From Planctomycetota bacterium (GTDB lineage Bacteria > Planctomycetota > Phycisphaerae > Phycisphaerales > UBA1924): a DNA stretch of 33,282 bases. Position numbers and translations under genes: made by a program. Where the stretch lies: positions 1 through 33,282 of the forward strand of contig JAUZRR010000031.1 in assembly GCA_030950285.1 (NCBI GenBank), read 5' to 3'. The stretch's first letter is position 1; the number at the start of each line of letters is the position of its first letter. The notes under the pieces are model-generated. The model saw only the letters and a program-made list of their open reading frames with translations, searched no databases and was not told the origin of the DNA. This document shows positions 24,799 through 31,788 of the stretch, piece by piece.

Positions 24799-25620
24799 AT
24801 GCAAGACACCTATCTTATTATCGGGCTCGCTCAAGAGGACTACGCCGTCCCCATCGAGCACGTCCTCGGCCTGCTCAAGTACGACCCCGACGCACTCAGC
24901 CGACCCTTCGGCGCCGAGAGCAAAATCAACGGCTTCCTCGCCCACCAAGGCTCGGTCATCCCCGTCAAAGACCTCCGCCTCGCCCTCGGCCTGCCCTCCA
25001 TGGCCGACGAAACACAAGAAGTCATCCAAACCCTCGACGCCCGCAAACAAGACCACATCAACTGGCTCGACGAGCTCGAATCCTCCGTCCGCGAGAACCG
25101 ACCATTCAGGCTCACCACCGATCCCCACGCCTGCAAGTTCGGCAAGTGGTACGACAACATCAGGTCAACCCCCGACAACATCAACCAGTTCACCAACGGC
25201 AACGGCACACTCGACGGCATCCTCCACGCCTTCGACCAACCACACACCCGAATTCACGCCCTCGCCGTGCAAGTAGGTCAACTCGTCGCCGAGGGTCAGC
25301 AAGACCAAGCCATCAAGGTCATCGAGCGCACCCGAAACGGCGACCTCCACACCATGATCAACCTCTTCGACCGCGCCAGATCCCTCGTCTCCTCTCTCCG
25401 ACGCACACTCCTCCTCGTCCTCGAACACGACGGCGAAGGAATGGGCCTGCTCATCGATCAGGTCAGCAACCTCCGCACACTCACCGACGACGACATGCAG
25501 TCCATCACCGCAGACAGCAACCTCATCAAATGCATGGCACTGCCCAACCCCAGCGCCCCCCCCATCGCCATCGTCGATGTCGAAGCCCTCTACGATTCCG
25601 CCAAAGCTGTCGCCGCATAG
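24799..25620 (+). CDS. CheW-like protein with inserted CZB zinc-binding domain
   Basis: 273 aa. Residues 1-78 form the first half of a CheW domain (YLIIGLAQEDYAVPIEHVLGLL...SVIPVKDLRLALGLP), and residues about 200-270 the second half (RTLLLVLEHDGEGMGLLIDQV...IAIVDVEALYD). Between them lies a chemoreceptor zinc-binding (CZB) domain with H86xxW89, C112xxGxW117 and H149xxxH153, the 3-His/1-Cys zinc set. CheW scaffolds couple receptors to CheA; CZB domains sense zinc or hypochlorous acid. GGAG 7 nt before the ATG fixes the start. No other chemotaxis gene is in the window. It ends 3 bp from convergent trpS. Confidence 0.9.
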   Translation: MQDTYLIIGLAQEDYAVPIEHVLGLLKYDPDALSRPFGAESKINGFLAHQGSVIPVKDLRLALGLPSMADETQEVIQTLDARKQDHINWLDELESSVRENRPFRLTTDPHACKFGKWYDNIRSTPDNINQFTNGNGTLDGILHAFDQPHTRIHALAVQVGQLVAEGQQDQAIKVIERTRNGDLHTMINLFDRARSLVSSLRRTLLLVLEHDGEGMGLLIDQVSNLRTLTDDDMQSITADSNLIKCMALPNPSAPPIAIVDVEALYDSAKAVAA

Positions 25621-25623
25621 CCC

Positions 25624-26721
25624 CTACCCCAAAAGCTCACGCCGCGTCCCAAACCCAAGCCCCATCGACGCCTTCGCCAGCGCCAGCGTCTCTTCCGCCA
25701 CCGCGTTCGCACGCCGCGTCCCCGCCCGGATGATGTCGATCACCTCATCATCCCCGCCCGGCTTCTCGAACGCCGCCCGCCGCGCACGCATCGGCTCGAG
25801 CAGCTCGTTCACCGCCTCGATCACGAACGCCTTGACATGCCCGTCACCCAGGTTGTCCCCCTTGCGGTACCGCTCGCGCAGCTCCTCCACAAACCCCGCA
25901 TCCTTGATGAAAATATCCGCGTACTCAAACACCGGGTTGATCTCCGGATCGCCCGGCTCGTCCGGGTTCCGGCTCTGCCCGGGATACATCCCGTTGATCT
26001 TCTTCTTCACCTGCTTGGGCGTATCACTCAAAAAAATCGCGTTGTTCAGGCTCTTGCTCATCTTCTCCTTGCCGTCGGTCCCCCCAAGACGCCCGACCCG
26101 ACCCACCAGCGCCGCAGGAATTGGAAACACCCCCCCCAACGCCTCGTGCTCCCCGTCCTCAGCGTGCGTGTCCACCTTGCAGTACACCTGATTGAACCGC
26201 CTCGCGATCTCCCGGCAAACCTCAATATGCGCAACCTGATCCACCCCCACAGGCACAAGATCAGGCCGAAACGCCAGAATGTCCGCGCACTGCCCAACCG
26301 CGTACATCGGGAACCCGAACGAGTACGTATCCCCCAGCCCCTTGCTCTCGATCTCGGTCTTGAGTGTCGGGTTCCGCATGATCCGGTTGAAAGGCACCAA
26401 CATCGCAAAGAACCACGTCAGCTCCGCGATCGCCGGCACCTCGGTCTGCAACACAATCGTCGACCGCGCCGGATCAATCCCCACCGCCAGCCAGTCCTTG
26501 ACGATCTCGATCGTGTCCCGCCGAATCTCCTCGGGCTTGTCCGCCCGCGTCGTAAAGGCGTGCATGTTCGCCAGCAAAAAGTAGCAGTCGTACTCATCCT
26601 GCAGCCGCACCCGGTTCTCGAGCGAACCCACATAGTGCCCCAGGTGCAGCCGCCCCGTAGGAGTGTCCCCGGTCAGGATGCGTCGTTTGGTGGTCTGGCT
26701 GGTCGATTGGTCGGTGGTCAT
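25624..26721 (-). CDS. trpS: Tryptophanyl-tRNA synthetase
   Basis: Class I synthetase that charges tRNA-Trp, 365 aa. The HIGH-type motif is GRLHLGHYVG (23-32), the tryptophan-binding part includes VGQCADILAF and VGVDQVAHIE, and the KMSKS loop is at 220-224. The ATG at 26721 is chosen because the motifs begin about 20 residues later and a TACACT box lies 6 nt upstream. It faces the CheW-CZB gene with a 3-bp gap. Confidence 0.96.
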   Translation of the reverse strand: MTTDQSTSQTTKRRILTGDTPTGRLHLGHYVGSLENRVRLQDEYDCYFLLANMHAFTTRADKPEEIRRDTIEIVKDWLAVGIDPARSTIVLQTEVPAIAELTWFFAMLVPFNRIMRNPTLKTEIESKGLGDTYSFGFPMYAVGQCADILAFRPDLVPVGVDQVAHIEVCREIARRFNQVYCKVDTHAEDGEHEALGGVFPIPAALVGRVGRLGGTDGKEKMSKSLNNAIFLSDTPKQVKKKINGMYPGQSRNPDEPGDPEINPVFEYADIFIKDAGFVEELRERYRKGDNLGDGHVKAFVIEAVNELLEPMRARRAAFEKPGGDDEVIDIIRAGTRRANAVAEETLALAKASMGLGFGTRRELLG

Positions 26722-26727
26722 GGAGGC

Positions 26728-26733
26728 AGTGTA
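26728..26733 (-). promoter_or_regulatory. -10-like box TACACT for trpS
   Basis: TACACT on the minus strand, 6 nt before the trpS ATG, with no Shine-Dalgarno sequence. Leaderless transcription is likely. Confidence 0.4.
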
Positions 26734-26796
26734 GAGGGTTCCAAGACCGCGAAAAACTGTGCCGTTACCCCCCCCCACGCCACCCATAGCCCCCCC

Positions 26797-26826
26797 TTGA
26801 CACCACCGGCGTGCCCCGGGTAGAGT
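26797..26826 (+). promoter_or_regulatory. Promoter TTGACA-18-TAGAGT
   Basis: Consensus -35 TTGACA (26797-26802), an 18-nt spacer and TAGAGT (26821-26826). Transcription from about 26833 would give a leader of about 40 nt to the ATG at 26873, with GGAGG at 26859-26863 placed 9 nt before that ATG. Confidence 0.6.
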
Positions 26827-26886
26827 ACGCCAGAGGATCGGAAAAACCCCGGAACCCTGGAGGCCCCATGAAATGAAAACCTCAAC

Positions 26887-26914
26887 ACTCATTCACTCAT
26901 TCACTCATTCACTC
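26887..26914 (+). repeat. 8-bp tandem repeat (ACTCATTC) x3.5
   Basis: Three full copies plus ACTC, between the ATG at 26873 and the signal peptide. The unit is not a multiple of three, so copy-number changes shift the frame. Confidence 0.9.
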
Positions 26915-27266
26915 TGGTGATTGTTGCATCCCTCTTGCTGCCGCTCACGGCACACGCACAATCTTCTCGATACGGGGAATCCTCCCTCCAAGCCGAGGAT
27001 TTCACAGGTGACGGCATCCCGGACCTGATTGTCGCAGACCCGGGTGATTTCGGCGGAATCGGAAGCCTCTACATCTTCTATGGCCCGGCCTCGAGCGATC
27101 CCCTGCCTCCACCTTCAGAAGCCGATGAGGTGGTGCAATTCGATGTGGAAGGTCTTCTGACACGGGGTGGCGTCTCAAACAAGCGTGCGACTACACCTTC
27201 GACGATGTCGCGGACCTCTACATCGGCGCGAGCATCCTGCGTGACGACGGAACCATCGATGATCGC

Positions 27267-28127
27267 GTGCTTATCGTGGACCCCGTACATTGGAGAGCGC
27301 TATCAGACTACCGGGGTGGACCAGATGTCCCAGACTATTGGAGTGAATTCGACGGCGCAGAGTGCGATGCAAGTGACTGGATTGAATCCGGCCTCCGTGA
27401 TTGGGGTTATGAACTTAACGGCGCGGGTGATGATGATTCGTCATCCTCTCGATCTTCATCATATAACCTCGGTGTTGTTGAACTTGCTAATTACGCATTT
27501 ACTTTATTCCATCCAGTTCCCATTCTTTGGCAAAAAAACATTGCCGACTTTGTCACAATAACTGTAAGTGCGAGACAGGGGGCAAATAACGCGTATCCTA
27601 TTAATAAATCAATGACAGAGGCTGAAAAAGTTGTAGCAAGAGGAAATCGCAATGCGTTGCGACACGCTCTCTGGCAAGGACTGCTAACCCGCAGGTTCGG
27701 AGCCGACAGGGCCGAAGAAATCGGCAACATCCATGAGGAAGATTCGGAGAATGAAACCGATTCGTGGATAGACCAGTTTAACAACGCAGTAGCAAGGAAC
27801 ATCGCCTTGCAGTGCCTTTTGGATGGTGGTTGTACGCTTGAAGAGCTTATACGCCGCATACTTGAAGCATTGGAGGATGGCCGGTTTATCAGAACACCGT
27901 GCGACCCAAGGGTTCCCGAGTCTCTTCGACCTCCAGAGTGTATCGATACTGGTGATCCTGTGCCAATCGGAGATGTCAACAGTGATGGATCAATCGACTC
28001 CAGCGATCTGCTTCGTGCTTCGCTGGAATATGGCAACCAGTTCATCACCGCCGACCTCAACTCAAACGGTATTGTTGATGCCGAAGATATCGTGGAAATC
28101 GCTATCATCATTGAGAACCAGCATTGA
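27267..28127 (+). CDS. Intact C-terminal reading frame: RHAxW...HE...NN domain plus dockerin
   Basis: 286 aa from a GTG; probably the distal part of the disrupted gene above rather than an independent gene. Residues about 110-180 hold NALRHALWQGLLTRRFGADRAEEIGNIHEE...DSWIDQFNNAVARNIA. This has the RHAxW, HE, Asp and NNxxxR spacing that I associate with a domain (DUF6973-like) at the C-termini of secreted, toxin-type proteins; the assignment is from memory and uncertain. The last 55 residues are a type I dockerin-like pair (GDVNSDGSIDSSDLL and ADLNSNGIVDAEDIV) with calcium-loop Asp/Asn residues. Codons are AT-richer than in the window's core genes. The stop lies 5 nt before the first gene of the paralog array. 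Confidence 0.55.
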   Translation: MLIVDPVHWRALSDYRGGPDVPDYWSEFDGAECDASDWIESGLRDWGYELNGAGDDDSSSSRSSSYNLGVVELANYAFTLFHPVPILWQKNIADFVTITVSARQGANNAYPINKSMTEAEKVVARGNRNALRHALWQGLLTRRFGADRAEEIGNIHEEDSENETDSWIDQFNNAVARNIALQCLLDGGCTLEELIRRILEALEDGRFIRTPCDPRVPESLRPPECIDTGDPVPIGDVNSDGSIDSSDLLRASLEYGNQFITADLNSNGIVDAEDIVEIAIIIENQH

Positions 28128-28132
28128 CCGAT

Positions 28133-28618
28133 ATGGTTTATGATTCAAGAATCGCACAAGCCATCGCTATCAGGAAGAACAAGCGAAAGTTCAGGTTGTT
28201 CTGTTTCATATCTTTCGGATTGTTCCTCGGATTCGTACTATGTGTAGGCCTCATGCTGGGCTTGCGTTCCAGCCCTCTTGCGCCAATACTTGGTCTTGAT
28301 GAATCTTGGTCAGAGAAGGATTTGGTACTATCAAAGCAGCGAGGCGACATTATCATTCGCGCGATCGAGTCGTATCGAGATCAAGAGGGGATGCTCCCGA
28401 TCTCGCTTGGTGCGCTCAAACCGGATTATATCGAACAAATAGATCCGCCGACAGTTGGTGATAAAGTGTGGGATTTCGGTTCTATGCGATCGGATAAGAC
28501 CATGTTCTACCTCGGGGTCGACTCCAAATACGCGGGGAATGCATTCTATTTTGGCCCCGAGTTCTACAGCTACAACTCGATCGATCAGTCCTGGAATCTC
28601 TTCCAGGATGATTTCTAA
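28133..28618 (+). CDS. Array paralog 1: small membrane protein, type A
   Basis: 161 aa, first of five tandem paralogs, family unknown to me. A basic N-terminus precedes one helix (about 22-44), then the conserved block: DESWSEKDL (56-64), RGDIIIRAIESYRDQEGMLPISLGAL (70-95), PPTVGDKVWDFG (105-116) and YSYNSIDQSWNLF (145-157). ATG 28133 lies 5 nt after the upstream stop; a TTG at 28124 would overlap it. Either way translation is probably coupled to the toxin-like gene. The pattern AIE.YR...G.LP.SL..L recalls type II pseudopilin-like or lipoprotein domains, but no pilin cleavage motif is present. Codons are AT-rich. Confidence 0.72.
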   Translation: MVYDSRIAQAIAIRKNKRKFRLFCFISFGLFLGFVLCVGLMLGLRSSPLAPILGLDESWSEKDLVLSKQRGDIIIRAIESYRDQEGMLPISLGALKPDYIEQIDPPTVGDKVWDFGSMRSDKTMFYLGVDSKYAGNAFYFGPEFYSYNSIDQSWNLFQDDF

Positions 28619-28684
28619 CCTGATGTCTAGGGGTGTGCGACTCAACTTGTAAGTTAGAATGAAGTTACCTGACCCCATGCCCCC

Positions 28685-28745
28685 GCTCGCCCACATTGCC
28701 AGCCCACATTCCCCGGATGAAACCCCACGCGCATCGCGATCGGCA
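28685..28745 (-). pseudogene. Remnant of a CPBP protease gene 3' end
   Basis: About 61 bp that align with the 3' end of the CPBP protease gene (30837-30899) in the same orientation, including a shared GCATCGCGATCGGCA. On the minus strand it reads PIAMRVGFHPGNVG, matching PIAMHAAFNAVNVG of the intact protein around its conserved H...N. The homology stops just before the second array gene. Confidence 0.7.
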
Positions 28746-28753
28746 GACGAAGT

Positions 28754-29266
28754 ATGTCAAACCAAAGGAAACCCATCAGAAACAGACGGCCCGCATTACT
28801 TAGGTTTGTCACATCATGGCGATTCTTGATCGCTTTCATGCTGTTCAGCACCTTGCTCCTGGGTGCCATAGGAAGAACGGCCTGGCGAGCTGCAGGACAT
28901 GCAGGCCTGATGCACGGGCCCGTGACTGCAGCCCTGGGCTTCGGCGAAAACTGGTCCCCTCGCGCCATCGCCAAGACACAACAGCAAGGCCAGCCCGTCA
29001 TCACAGCGATCGAGCGATTCCGAGCGGAACACAATGACGAGTTACCGCCCTCTCTCGACGCACTCGTATCGGAGTTCATACCCGCGATCGATACCCCAAG
29101 CGCCGGCGACAGGCAATGGCGGTTCGGCCCGCTCCACAACCACGAGGACGAATACTTCCTCAGCGTGCGCTCACGCCACATGAATGAACCAAGCTACTAC
29201 GGCATCGAGTTTCTCCAATACAACTCGCTCGACAAGCAATGGACTGTCTTTCGGAGCGAATCATGA
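28754..29266 (+). CDS. Array paralog 2: small membrane protein, type B
   Basis: 170 aa. Helix at about 22-40, then GPVTAALGFGENWSPRAI, QGQPVITAIERFRAE, LPPSLDALVSEF, SAGDRQWRFGPL and YYGIEFLQYNSLDKQWTVF. It is the close relative of paralog 5 (30292): the C-terminal 60 residues are nearly identical, and bases about 29200-29262 match 30722-30784 almost perfectly, pointing to recent duplication or gene conversion. It differs from type A in GENWS for ESWS and a longer linker. Its stop overlaps the next start by 4 nt (ATGA). Confidence 0.75.
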   Translation: MSNQRKPIRNRRPALLRFVTSWRFLIAFMLFSTLLLGAIGRTAWRAAGHAGLMHGPVTAALGFGENWSPRAIAKTQQQGQPVITAIERFRAEHNDELPPSLDALVSEFIPAIDTPSAGDRQWRFGPLHNHEDEYFLSVRSRHMNEPSYYGIEFLQYNSLDKQWTVFRSES

Positions 29267-29742
29267 TTGTTCGCAGTTCCCGACCACCGAGTACCAAACG
29301 GCGTTATGGGGTTCTGGCGATCGTTCTTGTTATTCTGGGAGGGGGTGTCTGTATGGGTCTGCTCGGAGGTGCCGTACTCGGCTATCTCGCAAGCCCATAT
29401 TCACCGCTCCGTTGGATGGGAGAATCTTGGTCAGAGAAGGATCTCGCAGAGACACGAAGGCGCGGCAACCGTCTTCTGACCGCGATCGAGGCGTACAGTG
29501 TCCGAGAAGGACAACGCCCAGCATCATTGGATGATCTTGTACCAGACGATGTCACCCAGATCGAGCCTCCATTAGTCGGCGACCAACAGTGGGAATATGG
29601 TCAGTTGGGGCAACGGGTTGGTGTATACTACCTGCTGGTCGATTCACAGTATGCGGATCAATCGGAGTATTTCGGCCCCCAGTTCTTCCGATACACTTCC
29701 ATTGATGGGAAGTGGGTGTTCTTTGAAGACGAGTCGTTCTAA
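29263..29742 (+). CDS. Array paralog 3: small membrane protein, type A
   Basis: 159 aa. Helix at about 16-42, then SPYSPLRWMGESWSEKDL (44-61), RRGNRLLTAIEAYSVREGQRPASLDDLVPDD, PPLVGDQQWEYG and YTSIDGKWVFFEDESF. The start at 29263 overlaps the stop of paralog 2 (ATGA), so the two are cotranslated. The upstream in-frame ATG at 29239 falls inside paralog 2 and is less likely. Closest relative in the array is paralog 4, with which it shares SPYSPLRWM. Confidence 0.75.
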   Translation: MIVRSSRPPSTKRRYGVLAIVLVILGGGVCMGLLGGAVLGYLASPYSPLRWMGESWSEKDLAETRRRGNRLLTAIEAYSVREGQRPASLDDLVPDDVTQIEPPLVGDQQWEYGQLGQRVGVYYLLVDSQYADQSEYFGPQFFRYTSIDGKWVFFEDESF

Positions 29743-29770
29743 AGTTACACCAGCATCGGGGAAGTTGGCC

Positions 29771-30220
29771 ATGCACAGGCCTCTGCTGTGGCTCTTCGTG
29801 GGAGTGTTTTTTTTGGCCCTCCTCGGCGCAGGCCTGGTCACGGGTCTCGCTGCCGGTTTTCTTGTAAGTCCCTATTCACCGCTCCGGTGGATGGATGAAT
29901 CCTGGTCGGACAAAAACATTGCAACAACAAAACAACGCGGCGATACTCTCATCGCCGCGATTGAGAGGTATCGAGCACAACAGGGAAGTTTGCCCGAAAC
30001 ACTCGATGCCCTGGTTCCGGACCAACTTGCGGAGGTTCTGCCGCCAACAGTCGGGGATGAGCAGTGGCGCTACGGCCGCATGATGAGCTATCCGTCCGAG
30101 TATTACCTGCTCGTTAACTCCAAATACCTCGATGTCGTCGAGTATTCCGGAGCCGTTTCTTATGGTTATTACTCACATACCAAGAGCTGGAACTTGTCCC
30201 ACCAGGACCACTCGTTCTAA
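29771..30220 (+). CDS. Array paralog 4: small membrane protein, type A
   Basis: 149 aa from the ATG at 29771, 28 nt after paralog 3. A helix at about 5-32 is followed directly by SPYSPLRWMDESWSDKNI (33-50), QRGDTLIAAIERYRAQQGSLPETLDALVPDQL, PPTVGDEQWRYG and YSHTKSWNLSHQDHSF. It has the shortest N-terminus in the array. The frame is open upstream, but that part reads paralog 3 sequence and is rejected. Confidence 0.73.
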   Translation: MHRPLLWLFVGVFFLALLGAGLVTGLAAGFLVSPYSPLRWMDESWSDKNIATTKQRGDTLIAAIERYRAQQGSLPETLDALVPDQLAEVLPPTVGDEQWRYGRMMSYPSEYYLLVNSKYLDVVEYSGAVSYGYYSHTKSWNLSHQDHSF

Positions 30221-30291
30221 GAGATACGCTCTCTGTACGCCGGAGAACCGTTGCATATCGTTGATCCCGTCATCATCATCAAGGACAATCA

Positions 30292-30792
30292 ATGACCACT
30301 CCGATGCCAGAGAATCGCTCGCATGGGTTTGTTAGAAAGCACTGGCGATTGCTGTCCCTCTGTCTTATCGTTCTGATCGCCATAGGTGTGACAGCGGTTG
30401 GTGTGGCATGGTGGGCCGCAGCACGATCCGGCCTGCTGCAAGGGCCAAAGACCGCAGCACTCGGCCTTGGAGAAAACTGGTCCGAGGATGCAGTTGAGGA
30501 CGCCAGGCAATACGGCCAAAGCATCATCGCAGCGATCGAAAACTACCAAGCACACAACGATGGCAATCTCCCACCCTCTCTCGATAGACTCGTGCCGGAA
30601 TACATGACCGCTCTGGAATCTCCAACGATCGGCGATCGTCAATGGCGGTTCGGGGCGCTTCGCAACCACGAAGACGAGTACTTCCTCAGCGTGCGATCAC
30701 GCCGCATGAATCAACCCGGCTACTACGGCATCGAGTTTCTCCAATACAACTCGCTCGACAAACAATGGACTGTCTTTCGCAGCGATCCGTGA
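30292..30792 (+). CDS. Array paralog 5: small membrane protein, type B
   Basis: 166 aa. Helix at about 19-42, then GPKTAALGLGENWSEDAV, YGQSIIAAIENYQAH, LPPSLDRLVPEYM, TIGDRQWRFGAL and YYGIEFLQYNSLDKQWTVF. Nearly identical to paralog 2 over its last third. It is the end of the array and is convergent with the intact CPBP protease gene 39 bp away, the same neighbour whose remnant follows paralog 1. Confidence 0.75.
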   Translation: MTTPMPENRSHGFVRKHWRLLSLCLIVLIAIGVTAVGVAWWAAARSGLLQGPKTAALGLGENWSEDAVEDARQYGQSIIAAIENYQAHNDGNLPPSLDRLVPEYMTALESPTIGDRQWRFGALRNHEDEYFLSVRSRRMNQPGYYGIEFLQYNSLDKQWTVFRSDP

Positions 30793-30831
30793 TCTTGCAT
30801 GAACTCACGGCACACAATCCTCTGCCGCTGG

Positions 30832-31788
30832 CTACTGGCTCCCCCACATCGCCACCCCAACATTCACCGCATTGAACGCCGCGTGCATCGCGATCGGCAC
30901 GCTCAACCGCTTGGTCCGCTCAAACGCCGCGCCGCAAGCCAACCCCAGCACACCCACCTGCACCGCCGCATACCAAGGCGACGCGCTCTCGCTCGGCCCG
31001 ATCGCGTGCACCGTCCCGAACACCGCCGCGCTCACGATCAGCGAGATCCACACGTGCCCCGTCATCCGCAAAATCCCGCTCTGCAAAAACCCACGGTACA
31101 CCGCCTCCTCCACGATCGGAGCCCCGATCACCGCCGACGCGATCAGCACCCACGTCCACGGGTTGCCTTTGTTCTCCACCATCATCCGCAGCAACGGGTG
31201 CGCAATGCGATCCACCGACTCGCCAGACGCCAGCTGCACATGCACAAGCTGCGCCAAATCCCCCGCCAGCAGCACGATCGGAAACACCAAAAGCAACAGC
31301 CCAAGCCCCACCGCCGCGTCCACCCAGTGCAGCTTGAGCCCAGACTGCCCCGCCGCCTTGCTCGCCATCGTCACCAGCCCAAGCGCCACCGCGATCCCCG
31401 CGAGATACGCGATCCCCTGCACGATCGCGATCGACCGCAGGCTGTCGGGGCTCTGACCGACCAGAAACTCCATCGTGCTCAATGGAGCCGCCACCAGGCT
31501 CGGCGCCAGAAACACAATACACCCCGACAAAAACCACACAGATGCGGGCAACGGCTTTACGTTCCGCAGCCCCGCCCGTTTCATCGACCCCGGCCGGATC
31601 GCATCCCCCGCCCACAGCATCACGATCACCAGCACCGTCCCCGCGATCAGCAGCCCCAGCCTCCATTCGCTGACCACATGCCCCACTTCCGACAATCGCA
31701 TGGACTCGAGGCCCTGCCCGCCCGATTCCTGTCCAAGCGTCACCGATCCCGACGCGACAGCCGCCATCCCGCAGAGAACAATGCCCAT
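30832..31788 (-). CDS. CPBP-family intramembrane glutamic protease
   Basis: 318 aa, polytopic. CPBP (CAAX-processing and bacteriocin-processing, Rce1-like) proteins are membrane proteases; bacterial members include bacteriocin self-immunity proteins. Conserved motifs: EEAVYRGF (E227, E228, R232), FGTVHAI (H261) and MHAAFNAVN (H302, N306). About seven hydrophobic segments. The ATG at 31788 overlaps the divergent trpC start by 8 bp; a later ATG at 31767 is an alternative. The 3' end has a duplicated remnant at 28685-28745 inside the paralog array. Confidence 0.88.
   Translation of the reverse strand: MGIVLCGMAAVASGSVTLGQESGGQGLESMRLSEVGHVVSEWRLGLLIAGTVLVIVMLWAGDAIRPGSMKRAGLRNVKPLPASVWFLSGCIVFLAPSLVAAPLSTMEFLVGQSPDSLRSIAIVQGIAYLAGIAVALGLVTMASKAAGQSGLKLHWVDAAVGLGLLLLVFPIVLLAGDLAQLVHVQLASGESVDRIAHPLLRMMVENKGNPWTWVLIASAVIGAPIVEEAVYRGFLQSGILRMTGHVWISLIVSAAVFGTVHAIGPSESASPWYAAVQVGVLGLACGAAFERTKRLSVPIAMHAAFNAVNVGVAMWGSQ

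Larger units (their letters stand above)
26873..28127 (+). pseudogene. Frame-disrupted secreted protein: FG-GAP-like, toxin-like domain, dockerin
   Basis: Read as one gene, this encodes a secreted protein broken at two places. The ATG at 26873, well placed behind GGAGG, runs through an 8-bp tandem repeat and stops at TGG-TGA; losing one repeat unit, or gaining two, would join it in frame to the signal peptide (TLVIVASLLLPLTAHAQ). The frame starting at GTG 26917 carries an FG-GAP-like unit (AEDFTGDGIPDLIVADPGD) until about 27170. The protein then continues in another frame (DYTFDDVADLYIGAS, from 27189). The second frame runs to 28127. I saw no canonical slippery heptamer, so the inner shift is decay or a sequencing error. 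GC falls along the gene, suggesting transfer. Confidence 0.7.

Noticed and set aside
24772..24801. Earlier ATG (24772) for the CheW-CZB gene
   Set aside because: GGAG is correctly spaced for the ATG at 24799, and the added residues are basic and not part of the CheW fold.
27129..27250. Programmed -1 frameshifting in the FG-GAP-like gene
   Set aside because: No canonical slippery heptamer or downstream structure was found in the window where the frames overlap.
28133..30792. Array proteins as type IV pilins or type II pseudopilins
   Set aside because: The helix and soluble-domain layout is similar, but none has the G|FxxxE prepilin cleavage motif before the helix.
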